64,000 bases of DNA from Diplonema japonicum. Taxonomy: Eukaryota > Euglenozoa > Diplonemea > Diplonemida > Diplonemidae. The stretch covers positions 186,001 through 250,000 of the forward strand of contig OZ025670.1 in assembly GCA_964019335.1 (NCBI GenBank), written 5' to 3'. The notes beneath the pieces were generated by a model. It ran no database searches. It saw only the letters and a program-made list of their open reading frames with translations, and had not been told where the DNA came from. Below are positions 1 to 8,028 of this stretch, piece after piece; position 1 is the stretch's first letter, and each line of letters opens with the position of its first letter. The position numbers and the translations under genes were made by a program.

Positions 1-24
1 GGGGGGTGGGGCCCGGTGAACGAC

Positions 25-542
25 ATGATCTACAGCGTGTTCGTGTTCAATCGGTTCGGGACGTGTATTTTCCATGAAGACTACACCCCGAATCAAAAAA
101 GACCGAGGGGAAAGGAAAAGGTGTGGGTCCCGACGCAGAAAGAAGAGGACAGGTTCAAGCTTACAGCGGGTTTGGTGCACTCTGTGAAGTACTTCATCAT
201 GGCTATGTCCAAGAAGGATGAGGTGGCAGACGGCTTTTTCGGTTTCCAAACAAATATGTACAAATGCCACTACTTGGAATCGGCTACGGGGTACCGTTTC
301 GTGCTTCTCACCGACCCCGGGGTGCAGTTCGCGGACACAAAGCAACCCCTTCGTGAAATCTACAACACCTTCTCCCAAGTAGTGTCCAAAGACCCTTCCT
401 ACACCCACTCGAAAACTTGTGTCATCGTTAGCCCCGCTTTCGGTGATCACTTGCACGATCTTCTCTGCCAGGTATGGATAGAGGAAGACACGCCATATAC
501 ACTACACAGCTACCTTTCCATTCTGCCGAGCAATCTGTCTGA
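25..542 (+). CDS. TRAPPC1: TRAPP complex subunit 1 (Bet5-like)
   Basis: Core subunit of the TRAPP tethering complex, which activates Rab1/Ypt1 in ER-Golgi traffic. Exon 1 (25-471) starts with MIYSVFVFNRFGTCIF, the usual longin-fold opening of the family, and contains the conserved DGFFGFQTNMYKCHYLE block. A 38-nt intron (472-509, GTATGG...CACAG) joins in phase 0 to exon 2 (510-542), whose LPFHSAEQSV matches the LPFFSARAG-type C-terminus of other TRAPPC1 proteins. The product is 159 aa; animal proteins are about 145. Reading through the intron would instead add a poly-glycine tail from the G homopolymer, which is implausible. The window begins 24 nt upstream, so the 5' UTR is not visible. The ATG at 25 is preferred over an in-frame GTG at 16. 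Confidence 0.9.
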
Positions 543-750
543 GCGAAACTTGTGGTGGGGAGGAGGGGGGGGGGGGGGGGGGGAGAAACGAAAAGGAAAG
601 AAAAAGACAAATTTGTAGCGTTTGCTATCCCTGCTTTGAGTGTACTATACTGATATACTGAGACTTTCACACCCCCCCCCCCCCCCCCCTCCTTCCCCCT
701 CCCCCTTCTCCTCAACCATCAAAAAAAAGAGAGAGAAAGAGATTGCAAAC

Positions 751-3700
751 ATGGACGTTCGGCAGGAGCTCATCGCCATGGGCATCGAAGGAAGTGCCAA
801 CAAGGTGTGTGTTTTTTTTTTCTCTCTTTTTTTCTTCAAGATGGTACACATGATGACAAACCTTCACTTTAACATGCGTGTCTTTAACCTGACCTTTTGT
901 GTTTGATGAATACCTTTAACTTTGGCTTGCTCTTTCTGACATGTTGCAAAAATACACAACGGAATGAGCAACCTTTTTAGGAAACCATGGCAGGGCTTGT
1001 TACAGTGCCTTGCGAAATGGGCCGTAAGGTCTGCGAGAGTTAATTCCTGCCTTCTGGTGTTTTTGTGGCAAAAACAAATCTGAAACGAGTGATGACAACG
1101 AAGCACCCTCTCCGGTCTCCAGCAAAACAATGCGAGATACAGCGTTGCTTTTATACCCCGTTACCCGTCTGACTTTTCTTCATTTGTTGCCCTGCATTTG
1201 TTTCTTTCCAATCCCCAAACAACATGATGACAAACCTTCACTTTAACATGCGTGTCTTTAACCTGACCTTTTGTGCTTGATGAATACCTTTAACTTTGGC
1301 TTGCTCTTTCTGACATGTTGAATAAGGCCCTCCATGGACAAAGCAACAGAGATGATTACATATAAGCAGTCTCCCTCTTCGTGAATGGTTTTGACGAGAA
1401 CCTGCTATTCGAACCTAATTACATTTTCCGATGATTTCTGTGCGAAAGAGAGAAATGGATAAGGAAAATGAAAGAAATGTAGAAAAGAGCCATCAAATAC
1501 CATTACTTCCTCTTCTCTGTAGTTAGTAAAGGGCCGCTTTGGTCACGAGATCATCATGGATCCCACTCTGGACCCGTGTGAGAGTGAAGACAATGATGAG
1601 GAAGTGCACACCTCACCAGCTGGCCACACATCATGGCCTTGATTGGTCCCTTAGCTGCACGAGAGCTGTGGTCCTCTCCTTGCAGGCAAATAGTGGAGCA
1701 ACCTTTTTAGGAAACCATGGCAGGGCTTTTTACAGTGCCTTGCGAAATGGGCCGTAAGGTCTGCGAGAGTTATTTCCTCTATTTTTGGTCTCTGTACCAA
1801 GAATGATGACAACGAAGCACCCTCTCCGGTCTCCAGCAAAACCATGCGAGATACAGCGTTGCTTTTATACCCCGTTACCCGTCTGACTTTTCTTCATTTT
1901 GTTGCCTTTGGTTCTTCCCATTTATTTCTTAAAAATATGATGACAAACCTTCACTTTAACATGCGTGTCTTTAACCTGACCTTTTGTGTTTGATGAATAC
2001 CTTTAACTTTGGCTTGCTCTTTCTGACATGTTGAATAAGGCCCTCCATGGACAAAGCAACAGAGATGATTCCATATAAGCAGTCTCCCTCTTCGTGAATG
2101 GTTTTGACGAGAACCTGCTATTCGAACCTAATTACATTTTCCGATGATCCACCGTGGGGAGAGTGCAGAGGATTCTGAGGAACGTGGCAAAGTTTGTGTG
2201 CTGAAAACACAGCTCATGCAGTGAACCTCCCTTTGTACTTTCCCACCTGTTCTTATGAGGTTGTGAAGGAATGGCGGGAGGCGAGATTTATTAATGAAGA
2301 AGAAGAGGAAGAAGATGAGGAAGTGCACACCTCACCAGCTGGCCACACAACATGGCCTTGATTGGTCCCTTAGCTGCACGAGAGCTGTGGTCCTCTCCTT
2401 GCAGGCAAATAGTGGAGCAACCTTTTTAGGAAACCATGGCAGGGCTTTTTACAGTGCCTTGCGAAATGGGCCGTAAGGTCTGCGAGAGTTATTTTCTGTA
2501 TCTTTATCTTTTGTGCCAGTGACAAGAATGATGACAACGAAGCACCCTCTCCGGTCTCCAGCAAAACCATGCGAGATACAGCGTTGCTTTTATACCCCGT
2601 TACCCGTCTGACTTTTTTCAATTTGCTGCCTTTGGTTCTTTCCATTTGTCCCTTTAAAAAAAAAGCATGATGACAAACCTTCACTTTAACATGCGTGTCT
2701 TTAACCTGACCTTTTGTGTTTGATGAATACTCTTAACTTTGGCTTGCTCTTTCTGACACTCTTCAATGGTTTAAAGAAACTGAAGAAAAAGGGGGGAATG
2801 AAGAAGAAAATAAAAACCACACAACCCACACCCACAGGTCGCTGTTGGCATCGTGAAGGAGGATGGAACAATTTTGGCAAATGTGAGGAAAACATACATC
2901 ACACCACCGGGGACGGGTTTCCAGCCGAGAGAGACCGCAATTCACCACCAGGTACTTTTTTTTTTCCCACTTTTTTTTTCAAAGTCTTTTTTTTAACAAA
3001 AGGAAAACCTTCTTGGACTGGTCAGGGAAGCGCTGAAGGAAGCCAAAATCGAGGTCAAAAAGCTAAATTGCCTGTGTTACACTAAAGGCCCCGGGATGGG
3101 CGCTCCGTTGCAATCGTGCGCGATAGTAGCCAGAATGCTGTCGCAATTATGGCAAATACCACTGATAGGGGTGAACCACTGCGTGGCGCACATAGAAATG
3201 GGCAGGGTAGTGACAGGTGCACAAGACCCTGTAGTTCTCTATGTGTCAGGTGGCAACACACAAGTCATCGCATATTCCAACAAGCGGTACCGCATCTTCG
3301 GGGAGACCATCGACATAGCTGTGGGGAACTGCTTGGACAGGTTCGCGCGGGTCTTGGACCTGTCCAACGACCCTGCACCGGGGTACAATATCGAACAACT
3401 TGCTAAAAAAGGAAAGCACTATGTAGAACTACCCTATGTCGTGAAGGGCATGGACATGTCTCTCAGCGGGCTGCTGTCCAACGTGGAGGCCATAACAAAA
3501 GCAAAACTTTCCGGTTTAACCGACAAAAACCAAGCCGGACCAAACGCCGGCAAAGGCGCACGAAAAGACAAGAAAACATGCATGACAATACCCGATCTCC
3601 CAGAGGACCTCTCCCCGGCGGACCTCTGCTACAGTTTGCAAGAAACGGTGTTTGCCATGCTTGTCGAAACCACTGAAAGGGCGATGGCGCACTGCGGGAA

Positions 3701-3947
3701 CAAAGAAGTGCTCATCGTAGGCGGTGTGGGTTGCAACTTACGCCTCCAGGAGATGGTGGCGAAGATGGCCGCCGACCGTGGCAGCACACCATGTGGAATG
3801 GATGACCGGTACTGCATAGACAACGGTGCGATGATCGCGTACACAGGACTGCTACAGTTCAAACACAGCAACATGATCACACCTTTGAAGGAGGCCACCG
3901 TCACACAACGGTACAGAACCGACGAGGTCGATGTGACATGGAGATAA
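751..3947 (+). CDS. KAE1: tRNA N6-threonylcarbamoyladenosine synthase catalytic subunit (KAE1/OSGEP)
   Basis: Catalytic subunit of the KEOPS complex, which makes t6A at position 37 of ANN-decoding tRNAs. There are three exons: 751-804 (18 codons ending EGSANK), 2838-2951 and 3003-3947, giving 370 aa. Family signatures are [20 protein letters not shown] in exon 2, the metal-binding [36 protein letters not shown], and a late CIDNGAM that supplies the last metal ligand. It has an extra Lys/Gly-rich loop of about 25 residues before the [14 protein letters not shown] helix. Intron 2 (2952-3002) is a normal 51 nt. Intron 1 (805-2837) is 2,033 nt, about forty times the local norm, and holds a tandem array of snoRNA-like units. 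The tiny first exon is secure because EGSANK is invariant in the family. Confidence 0.95.
846..945 (+). ncRNA. C/D-box snoRNA candidate, family A copy 1
   Basis: C box ATGATGA at 850-856, D' box CTGA at 889-892, C' box TGATGA at 904-909 and D box CTGA at 936-939, the full C-D'-C'-D order of a double-guide box C/D RNA about 90 nt long. The flanking stem is weaker than in copy 2. I could not match either guide segment to an rRNA from memory. Confidence 0.6.
966..1042 (+). ncRNA. H/ACA-like single-hairpin RNA candidate, family C copy 1
   Basis: A block conserved in three units. A GCAG...CTGC lower stem and a CCTT...AAGG upper stem enclose the loop, followed directly by GAGAGTT. Euglenozoan H/ACA RNAs are typically single hairpins with an AGA box, so the arrangement fits. 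The pocket geometry is asymmetric and pairing was judged by eye, so this is tentative. Confidence 0.35.
1085..1178 (+). ncRNA. C/D-box snoRNA candidate, family B copy 1 (18S rRNA guide)
   Basis: C box GTGATGA at 1089-1095 and D box CTGA at 1169-1172. The 13 nt next to the D box (CCCCGTTACCCGT) are the exact complement of ACGGGTAACGGGG, a near-universal 18S rRNA stretch. An upstream segment CCCTCTCCGG complements CCGGAGAGGG, which lies about 20 nt further along the same 18S region. By the fifth-base rule the D guide would direct methylation of the last G of ACGGG. A clear D' or C' box was not found. Confidence 0.75.
1220..1320 (+). ncRNA. C/D-box snoRNA candidate, family A copy 2
   Basis: The best-formed family A copy. 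CAACA (1220-1224) pairs with TGTTG (1316-1320) as the terminal stem next to C box TGATGA (1225-1230) and D box CTGA (1310-1313). Internal D' CTGA and C' TGATGA (1278-1283) are present. The sequence between boxes is almost identical to the other copies. Confidence 0.65.
1599..1692 (+). ncRNA. H/ACA-like single-hairpin RNA candidate, family D copy 1
   Basis: Lower stem GTGCA...TGCAC and upper stem GGCC...GGCC, with an AGA triplet just after the lower stem (TGCACGAGAGCT). The block is conserved at 2319-2412 while its flanks diverge. The fold was judged by eye only. Confidence 0.35.
1696..1771 (+). ncRNA. H/ACA-like RNA candidate, family C copy 2
   Basis: Second copy of the GCAG/CTGC plus CCTT/AAGG hairpin followed by GAGAGTT. 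It differs from the copy at 966 by only a few bases in the loop side. Confidence 0.35.
1799..1892 (+). ncRNA. C/D-box snoRNA candidate, family B copy 2 (18S rRNA guide)
   Basis: C box ATGATGA at 1803-1809 and D box CTGA at 1883-1886. Both the CCCCGTTACCCGT guide and the CCCTCTCCGG element are unchanged from copy 1. Confidence 0.7.
1933..2033 (+). ncRNA. C/D-box snoRNA candidate, family A copy 3
   Basis: C box ATGATGA at 1937-1943 and D box CTGA at 2023-2026, with the internal D' and C' boxes retained. The left flank is A-rich, so the terminal stem is weak here. Confidence 0.55.
2319..2412 (+). ncRNA. H/ACA-like RNA candidate, family D copy 2
   Basis: Same GTGCA/TGCAC and GGCC/GGCC hairpin followed by AGA as at 1599-1692, with few differences. 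Confidence 0.35.
2415..2491 (+). ncRNA. H/ACA-like RNA candidate, family C copy 3
   Basis: Third copy of the family C hairpin module, in the same position relative to the family D and family B modules. Confidence 0.35.
2524..2617 (+). ncRNA. C/D-box snoRNA candidate, family B copy 3 (18S rRNA guide)
   Basis: C box ATGATGA at 2528-2534 and D box CTGA at 2608-2611. Both 18S-complementary segments are preserved, giving three copies with invariant guides. Confidence 0.7.
2664..2760 (+). ncRNA. C/D-box snoRNA candidate, family A copy 4
   Basis: C box ATGATGA at 2667-2673 and D box CTGA at 2753-2756. The repeat homology stops right after the D box, so the last unit holds this module only, about 80 nt before the exon 2 acceptor. 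Confidence 0.55.
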
Positions 3948-4057
3948 GTGGGTGGGGGCGAACAAAGTGTCTCTGTATTTTTTTTTTTCCCCATCCCCTA
4001 AATCTTTTCTTTTTTTCATTTTTTTTTTTTTTCCCCCAAAGGAAAAAAAAAAAAAAA

Positions 4058-4487
4058 ATGGGCGGGATAAAACTGATGCTGACCATCGCCATCCTTGCGG
4101 CCTTGGTCCCCGCCGCATTGACGAGAAAAGGCTCTCGCGGAGGAGCAAAGAAATGGGCTCTCCGTACAGTCCCGCTTATGTATTTCAACGGAGAAGGTGT
4201 TGACATGAAAAGCTTCACAGATATAAAACACGAGGCAAGAGAGCTGTTCGGAAGAGTACTGAACATGAACCGCACTGTCGAGGTCACAGGCCACATATGG
4301 ATGTTCCCAAACCAAGCACAGTACTACCACAAAATTGTTCAAGCTGAAAAGCGTGGAAGCACCCTGTGTGAAGTGGGCTTCGGGTCCGGTCTATCAAGCT
4401 TAGGATACCTTCGCAGCAACCCTGACATCAAACTCTTAACCTTCGACCTTTGGGACGATACAATGGGCCGTTTTGGCTTCGACCCCG
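4058..4487 (+). CDS. SAM-dependent methyltransferase-like protein, cut by assembly gap
   Basis: The N-terminus MGGIKLMLTIAILAALVPAA looks like a signal peptide or anchor. Around residues 105-130 are CEVGFGSGLSSLGYL and LLTFDLWDD, which match motif I (glycine-rich SAM loop) and motif II (acidic ribose-binding end of beta 2) of class I methyltransferases. The frame runs into the N block after 143 codons, so the substrate-binding half is missing. The start is the first ATG after a poly-T, poly-C and poly-A leader 110 nt past the KAE1 stop. The acceptor substrate cannot be named. A possible 3' exon lies at 4912-5062. Confidence 0.6.
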
Positions 4488-4687
4488 NNNNNNNNNNNNN
4501 NNNNNNNNNNNNNNNNNNNNNNNNNNNNNNNNNNNNNNNNNNNNNNNNNNNNNNNNNNNNNNNNNNNNNNNNNNNNNNNNNNNNNNNNNNNNNNNNNNNN
4601 NNNNNNNNNNNNNNNNNNNNNNNNNNNNNNNNNNNNNNNNNNNNNNNNNNNNNNNNNNNNNNNNNNNNNNNNNNNNNNNNNNNNNNN
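4488..4687. other. Assembly gap (200 N)
   Basis: A run of exactly 200 N, probably an arbitrary gap size. It interrupts the methyltransferase gene and abuts a tandem repeat, which may be why assembly failed here. Confidence 0.98.
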
Positions 4688-4729
4688 GAGTACTTGTCAG
4701 CGAAGACAGAGTACTTGTCAGCGAAGACA
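4688..4729 (+). repeat. Two 21-bp tandem repeats at the gap edge
   Basis: GAGTACTTGTCAGCGAAGAC plus A occurs twice without mismatch directly after the N run. More copies may be hidden in the gap. In one frame it reads EYLSAKT twice. Confidence 0.9.
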
Positions 4730-4911
4730 GTTAAAATTTTGCAATCAAAAGACTAATGCCCTGCGAACAAAGAAGAAGCACCAAGAAGAGCTTTTTTTTC
4801 TTTTTCTTCTCTTCTCACCCCCCTCCTCCCTTTTTTTTTTTCCCTCTTTCATCGGTGTTAAGAAGCGTAAAGGGTGTACTAAATAGTCCGATTCTTGTCC
4901 CCCCCCCCCCC

Positions 4912-5062
4912 CCCCCTGCTTCATATTCCTATTGTGTTCGAAAAGTTCTTATTTGCTGAAACAGTGGCTGGAATGGACTCAGGTTGCTCCGTTCAGTATA
5001 ATCTTGCAAATGCTCTGAGAACAGCTTTAGGTGATGAGGTGTCTGTCAAGCAGACAAAGTAG
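4912..5062 (+). CDS. Possible terminal exon of the gapped gene
   Basis: After a poly-C tract an open frame reads HIPIVFEKFLFAETVAGMDS, continues with CSVQYNLANALRTALGDEVS and ends VKQTK with TAG at 5060-5062. Its composition looks more like protein than the surrounding homopolymer DNA. It could be the last exon of the methyltransferase gene, but the gap hides any link and I recognise no family. Part of it (4968-4984) resembles a short motif also present at 31318 and 41217, so it may instead be repeat-derived. Confidence 0.25.
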
Positions 5063-5640
5063 TAGATATTTACAAAAAAGAAAAAAAAAAAAAAGGTGGT
5101 ATTCGTTCGTGAAGTTTAAGGGGGAGTAAAAATAAAAGTAGATAAATAAATGGAAAAGTACGTCAGTAACAAAAAAAAAAAAAAAAGAACCGACGTAGGA
5201 ATCTTTTTTTTTTTTTTTGGTCGCTAACAAATTACTTTTTCCCAAAAAAAAAAATAAAAGAAGATACCCGAGCTCGAATGAAGCAAAAAAAAAAAAAACA
5301 AGGGGGGTAGAGAAAAAAAAGGAGGCGAAACCTCCTTCTTGTCATTAAATTATTTTTGTTTTGTTTTTTTTTTGTGTAGCGGTCGTTGCTAACACTCTCC
5401 CCCCACTCCATCAATAATGAAAAAAAAATTCTTATTTCTCTGCTTAATTAAAAAGTATCCACCCCTTCATCCCTTAAGTTCTCTTAACCATTCCTTTTAT
5501 CCTTATTCTTAAAGAAAAATATCAAACTTCTTTCTATAAAAAAAAAAAAAAAGAAAAAAAAAATCCAATCCAACAACCAGGAAAACACAAAAAAGTAATG
5601 TGACACGCAATCCAAGGGCACAAATCCTAAAGAAGAGAAA
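5063..5640. other. Homopolymer-rich intergenic stretch
   Basis: Many A and T runs of 10-17 nt. A partial copy of a short dispersed repeat (GGTCGTTGCTAAC) sits near 5381. No gene is seen. Confidence 0.7.
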
Positions 5641-7956
5641 ATGCCTACAACATACAGCCCAGATGTGTCTGGTGGGATAATGTGGCCTTCGGGTAAGGCG
5701 ATTGCTGTGGGGGTGCCGAAAGCAGCACCATCACCGGTGAAACAATGTAACGAGAAAAATATTTTCCAACCACTGTCAGTGAGACTTGCTACTGCTGTGA
5801 GTGAGAAGCTGGAAAGACCAATGTCGAGGAGAATGAGCCCTGTAGGGTGGAGGGAGGGGTCGGCGAGTGCAGTGTACTCCTCGCACCCTCGTACCCCTCA
5901 CACCACTCCATTAACAACTCCCTGTGAATCCCCCAAAACGCGTACCCCTTCCCCTGCTCCCCAACCTCCTCAGCCGACCATCCCGATGGTAGCTATGGCG
6001 CCGCCTGTGAAGCGCACGCTTCTCCGCCTCCGCAAGCGGCGTGTCGCTGTGAAAAAATTCCGTTTCATCACCATTCACGTCCCCACCCCACTGCCACTAA
6101 GCGTTGATGGTGCCACGCAAACTCACATCAGCACGGCCTCTGCAGCTCTGCAAACCGAGCAACACACCACAACTGCTTCTCTTCAGACAGATGTCCTTAC
6201 CGTCCACCGGACAGCAACGCAAACAAACGCTTGCCAGTCACGCGAGACAGGTAGCATGGCCATCCCCCGCACGGCCACCGTGTCTTGTGGGGAACACGTT
6301 GACTTCAAAGAAGCGTCTACCCAGCACGCATCCCACATGAGGAGTGTAGCGCTGCAAGTGATCCCCATCAGAACACCTACGTACTGCAAAGGGACTTCGA
6401 CTGAACGTGCCACCCCCACACCGCCTGTGAAGTCTACGTGTGATGTGGGCGTTGTCGCTGAAGTCGCCACACGCGAGCAGGGCACAGACGACCAGATGGC
6501 ATCTCTCGACGTTGAGCTCATGTTGAAGGTGGCGACGCTCGAGAGGAACCTCGAAACCATGCTAGCGGCCAACGCACAGATGGAAGACACGCTCTGCGCC
6601 GCGGAGGACAGTCTTGCCGCTGCCAACCATAAGCTTCTTATTCCTAAAAATGACGTGCGCACCCAGACCTTCACTGAGCAGGCGGATGCAAACACACAAG
6701 CCACGTACAGATACGAAGGGGGCGATCAGGCGGTGCAGGCAGGCTCGGGGTGCACTGTCTTCGAGGATGCTGGAGTACATGCTTTCACCGAGCAAGCTAA
6801 TGCTGACACACAAGCTGCACCCAGTACGTCTGACAGCACAGTGCAGATGTCACCTGAAGTGAATGAGGCAACTACACAGCACTCACTAGCCACAGCGGCT
6901 GTGGGCATCCAAGCACAAACCCCTGGCATCAGCGTAGGCTGTTCGTCAACCCCCGATGTGGCGGAAGCCGGTACCTGCGCGGCAGTTGTGTCTGCAACAG
7001 TGGAATGCCAAAATGATTGCACAGAATTGTGTCCTATTGCCGATGTAAGCAGCCAAACACGACCTGACGTGCAAGAAACAGAGGTGCAAGTGTGCCCGTA
7101 CATGCTGCCGTCGTGCGAGGTTGGTCTGCAAACTACCAGCGACACAACATGCAGCAGTATGCAGGTGGACAACCTCTTGCAACAGAGATGGCAGCAGGAA
7201 GTGGGGATACAAAGCATGCCGTCTTGTGTGGGAGTGGCAACGCAGATTGACAAAGAGGGGCATGAGTGGGATGCGGATGTTGGGGTACAGGCGAAACAGG
7301 AAACAGCTGATGCCTGCAATCAGTGGGTGACAGAGCAGAGTGAAAGCGGCGTGCAGGCATGCAGCGAGATGTGTAACAGTACAACGCAGATCGAGGTGTC
7401 GACGAAGCCTTTGGGCGTGCAGGTACAGCCGAGTTATGCACAGGCAGCGCTGCAGGTGGCACCCGATATGGTGGACGAGGGTGATCAGGTGGAGGTGGTA
7501 TGCGAGGAGATGGGTTGCCAAACTGTTGAAAGTTCCCGGGTAGTGTGCGAGGAGATGAGCTGTCAAACTGACGGTGCACGTCCAGTGTTGGAGTCTGTTA
7601 GTGTGCAGACGGCAGTTCCAGTGCCGAGGCGAAAAGGTCTGCGAGACTGGGAACCCATCACACCGCTACGCACATCGACTATGCCCTCGAAGATGGTCCT
7701 GGACAACATACAAGCAGTCCTGACCTGTGTCAACAACCTCGTCACGCATGGCCCTTCAAATGACAATGTAACCTCTGCCAGCCGTACGCTCAGCACTACG
7801 CTCCATGAAGCCACCGAAGTATCGCAGCCAGCGCTCGAAAGAGAAGAGCTGCCTCCCATCTCCCCCCTCACGATGTCTGTCTCCGCTTCCCCCGAACACC
7901 CCTTCCCCTTCCCCACACAAAGACGCTACTCATGTCTAAGGTATAGAGATAGATAA
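5641..7956 (+). CDS. Large disordered protein with about 25 spaced QT/QV short motifs
   Basis: The single-exon frame encodes 771 aa. From about residue 155 to 665 it carries a motif every 15-25 residues with the core [T/V/L/C/I]-Q-[T/V/A]: ATQTH, ALQTE, SLQTD, ATQTN, RTQTF, SSQTR, GLQTT, GCQTV, SCQTD, SVQTA, and variants with QA, QV or QI. A short coiled coil (residues 285-325, LMLKVATLERNLETML) lies in the middle. The N-terminus is Pro/Ser-rich and basic. TQT-type motifs are the known ligand of dynein light chain LC8, and multivalent LC8 scaffolds show just this spacing, but LC8 binding is inference. The gene is followed 72 nt later by a kinesin gene. No enzymatic domain is seen. Confidence 0.7.
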   Translation: MPTTYSPDVSGGIMWPSGKAIAVGVPKAAPSPVKQCNEKNIFQPLSVRLATAVSEKLERPMSRRMSPVGWREGSASAVYSSHPRTPHTTPLTTPCESPKTRTPSPAPQPPQPTIPMVAMAPPVKRTLLRLRKRRVAVKKFRFITIHVPTPLPLSVDGATQTHISTASAALQTEQHTTTASLQTDVLTVHRTATQTNACQSRETGSMAIPRTATVSCGEHVDFKEASTQHASHMRSVALQVIPIRTPTYCKGTSTERATPTPPVKSTCDVGVVAEVATREQGTDDQMASLDVELMLKVATLERNLETMLAANAQMEDTLCAAEDSLAAANHKLLIPKNDVRTQTFTEQADANTQATYRYEGGDQAVQAGSGCTVFEDAGVHAFTEQANADTQAAPSTSDSTVQMSPEVNEATTQHSLATAAVGIQAQTPGISVGCSSTPDVAEAGTCAAVVSATVECQNDCTELCPIADVSSQTRPDVQETEVQVCPYMLPSCEVGLQTTSDTTCSSMQVDNLLQQRWQQEVGIQSMPSCVGVATQIDKEGHEWDADVGVQAKQETADACNQWVTEQSESGVQACSEMCNSTTQIEVSTKPLGVQVQPSYAQAALQVAPDMVDEGDQVEVVCEEMGCQTVESSRVVCEEMSCQTDGARPVLESVSVQTAVPVPRRKGLRDWEPITPLRTSTMPSKMVLDNIQAVLTCVNNLVTHGPSNDNVTSASRTLSTTLHEATEVSQPALEREELPPISPLTMSVSASPEHPFPFPTQRRYSCLRYRDR

Positions 7957-8028
7957 TTATAATTATAAAGTTAGATTATTGTAATAATCAGCATCTCATT
8001 CAAAACGTCATGCCATGCAGTATACACG

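Larger units (their letters stand above)
840..2760 (+). repeat. Tandem snoRNA-bearing repeat array inside KAE1 intron 1
   Basis: The same modules recur in order with a period of about 720 nt. Unit borders, taken from the C box of the first module, lie near 850, 1224, 1937 and 2667. The first interval is a short unit of about 370 nt lacking the middle modules, and the last unit is only its first about 90 nt. Conserved modules are two C/D-box-like segments, two hairpins followed by AGA, and one further block (1319-1434 and 2031-2148). The spacers between modules differ, for example 1435-1598 versus 2149-2318, so selection seems to act on the modules. This resembles the reiterated mixed snoRNA clusters known from trypanosomatids and Euglena. 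Confidence 0.85.

Noticed and set aside
472-618. TRAPPC1 read-through ending in eight glycines
   Set aside because: Splicing at 472-509 gives the conserved LPF-type C-terminus, whereas read-through places a poly-G run into protein.
1651-1845. Small open frames conserved among the KAE1-intron repeats
   Set aside because: The frames differ between copies and cross the snoRNA box elements, so conservation is better explained at the RNA level.
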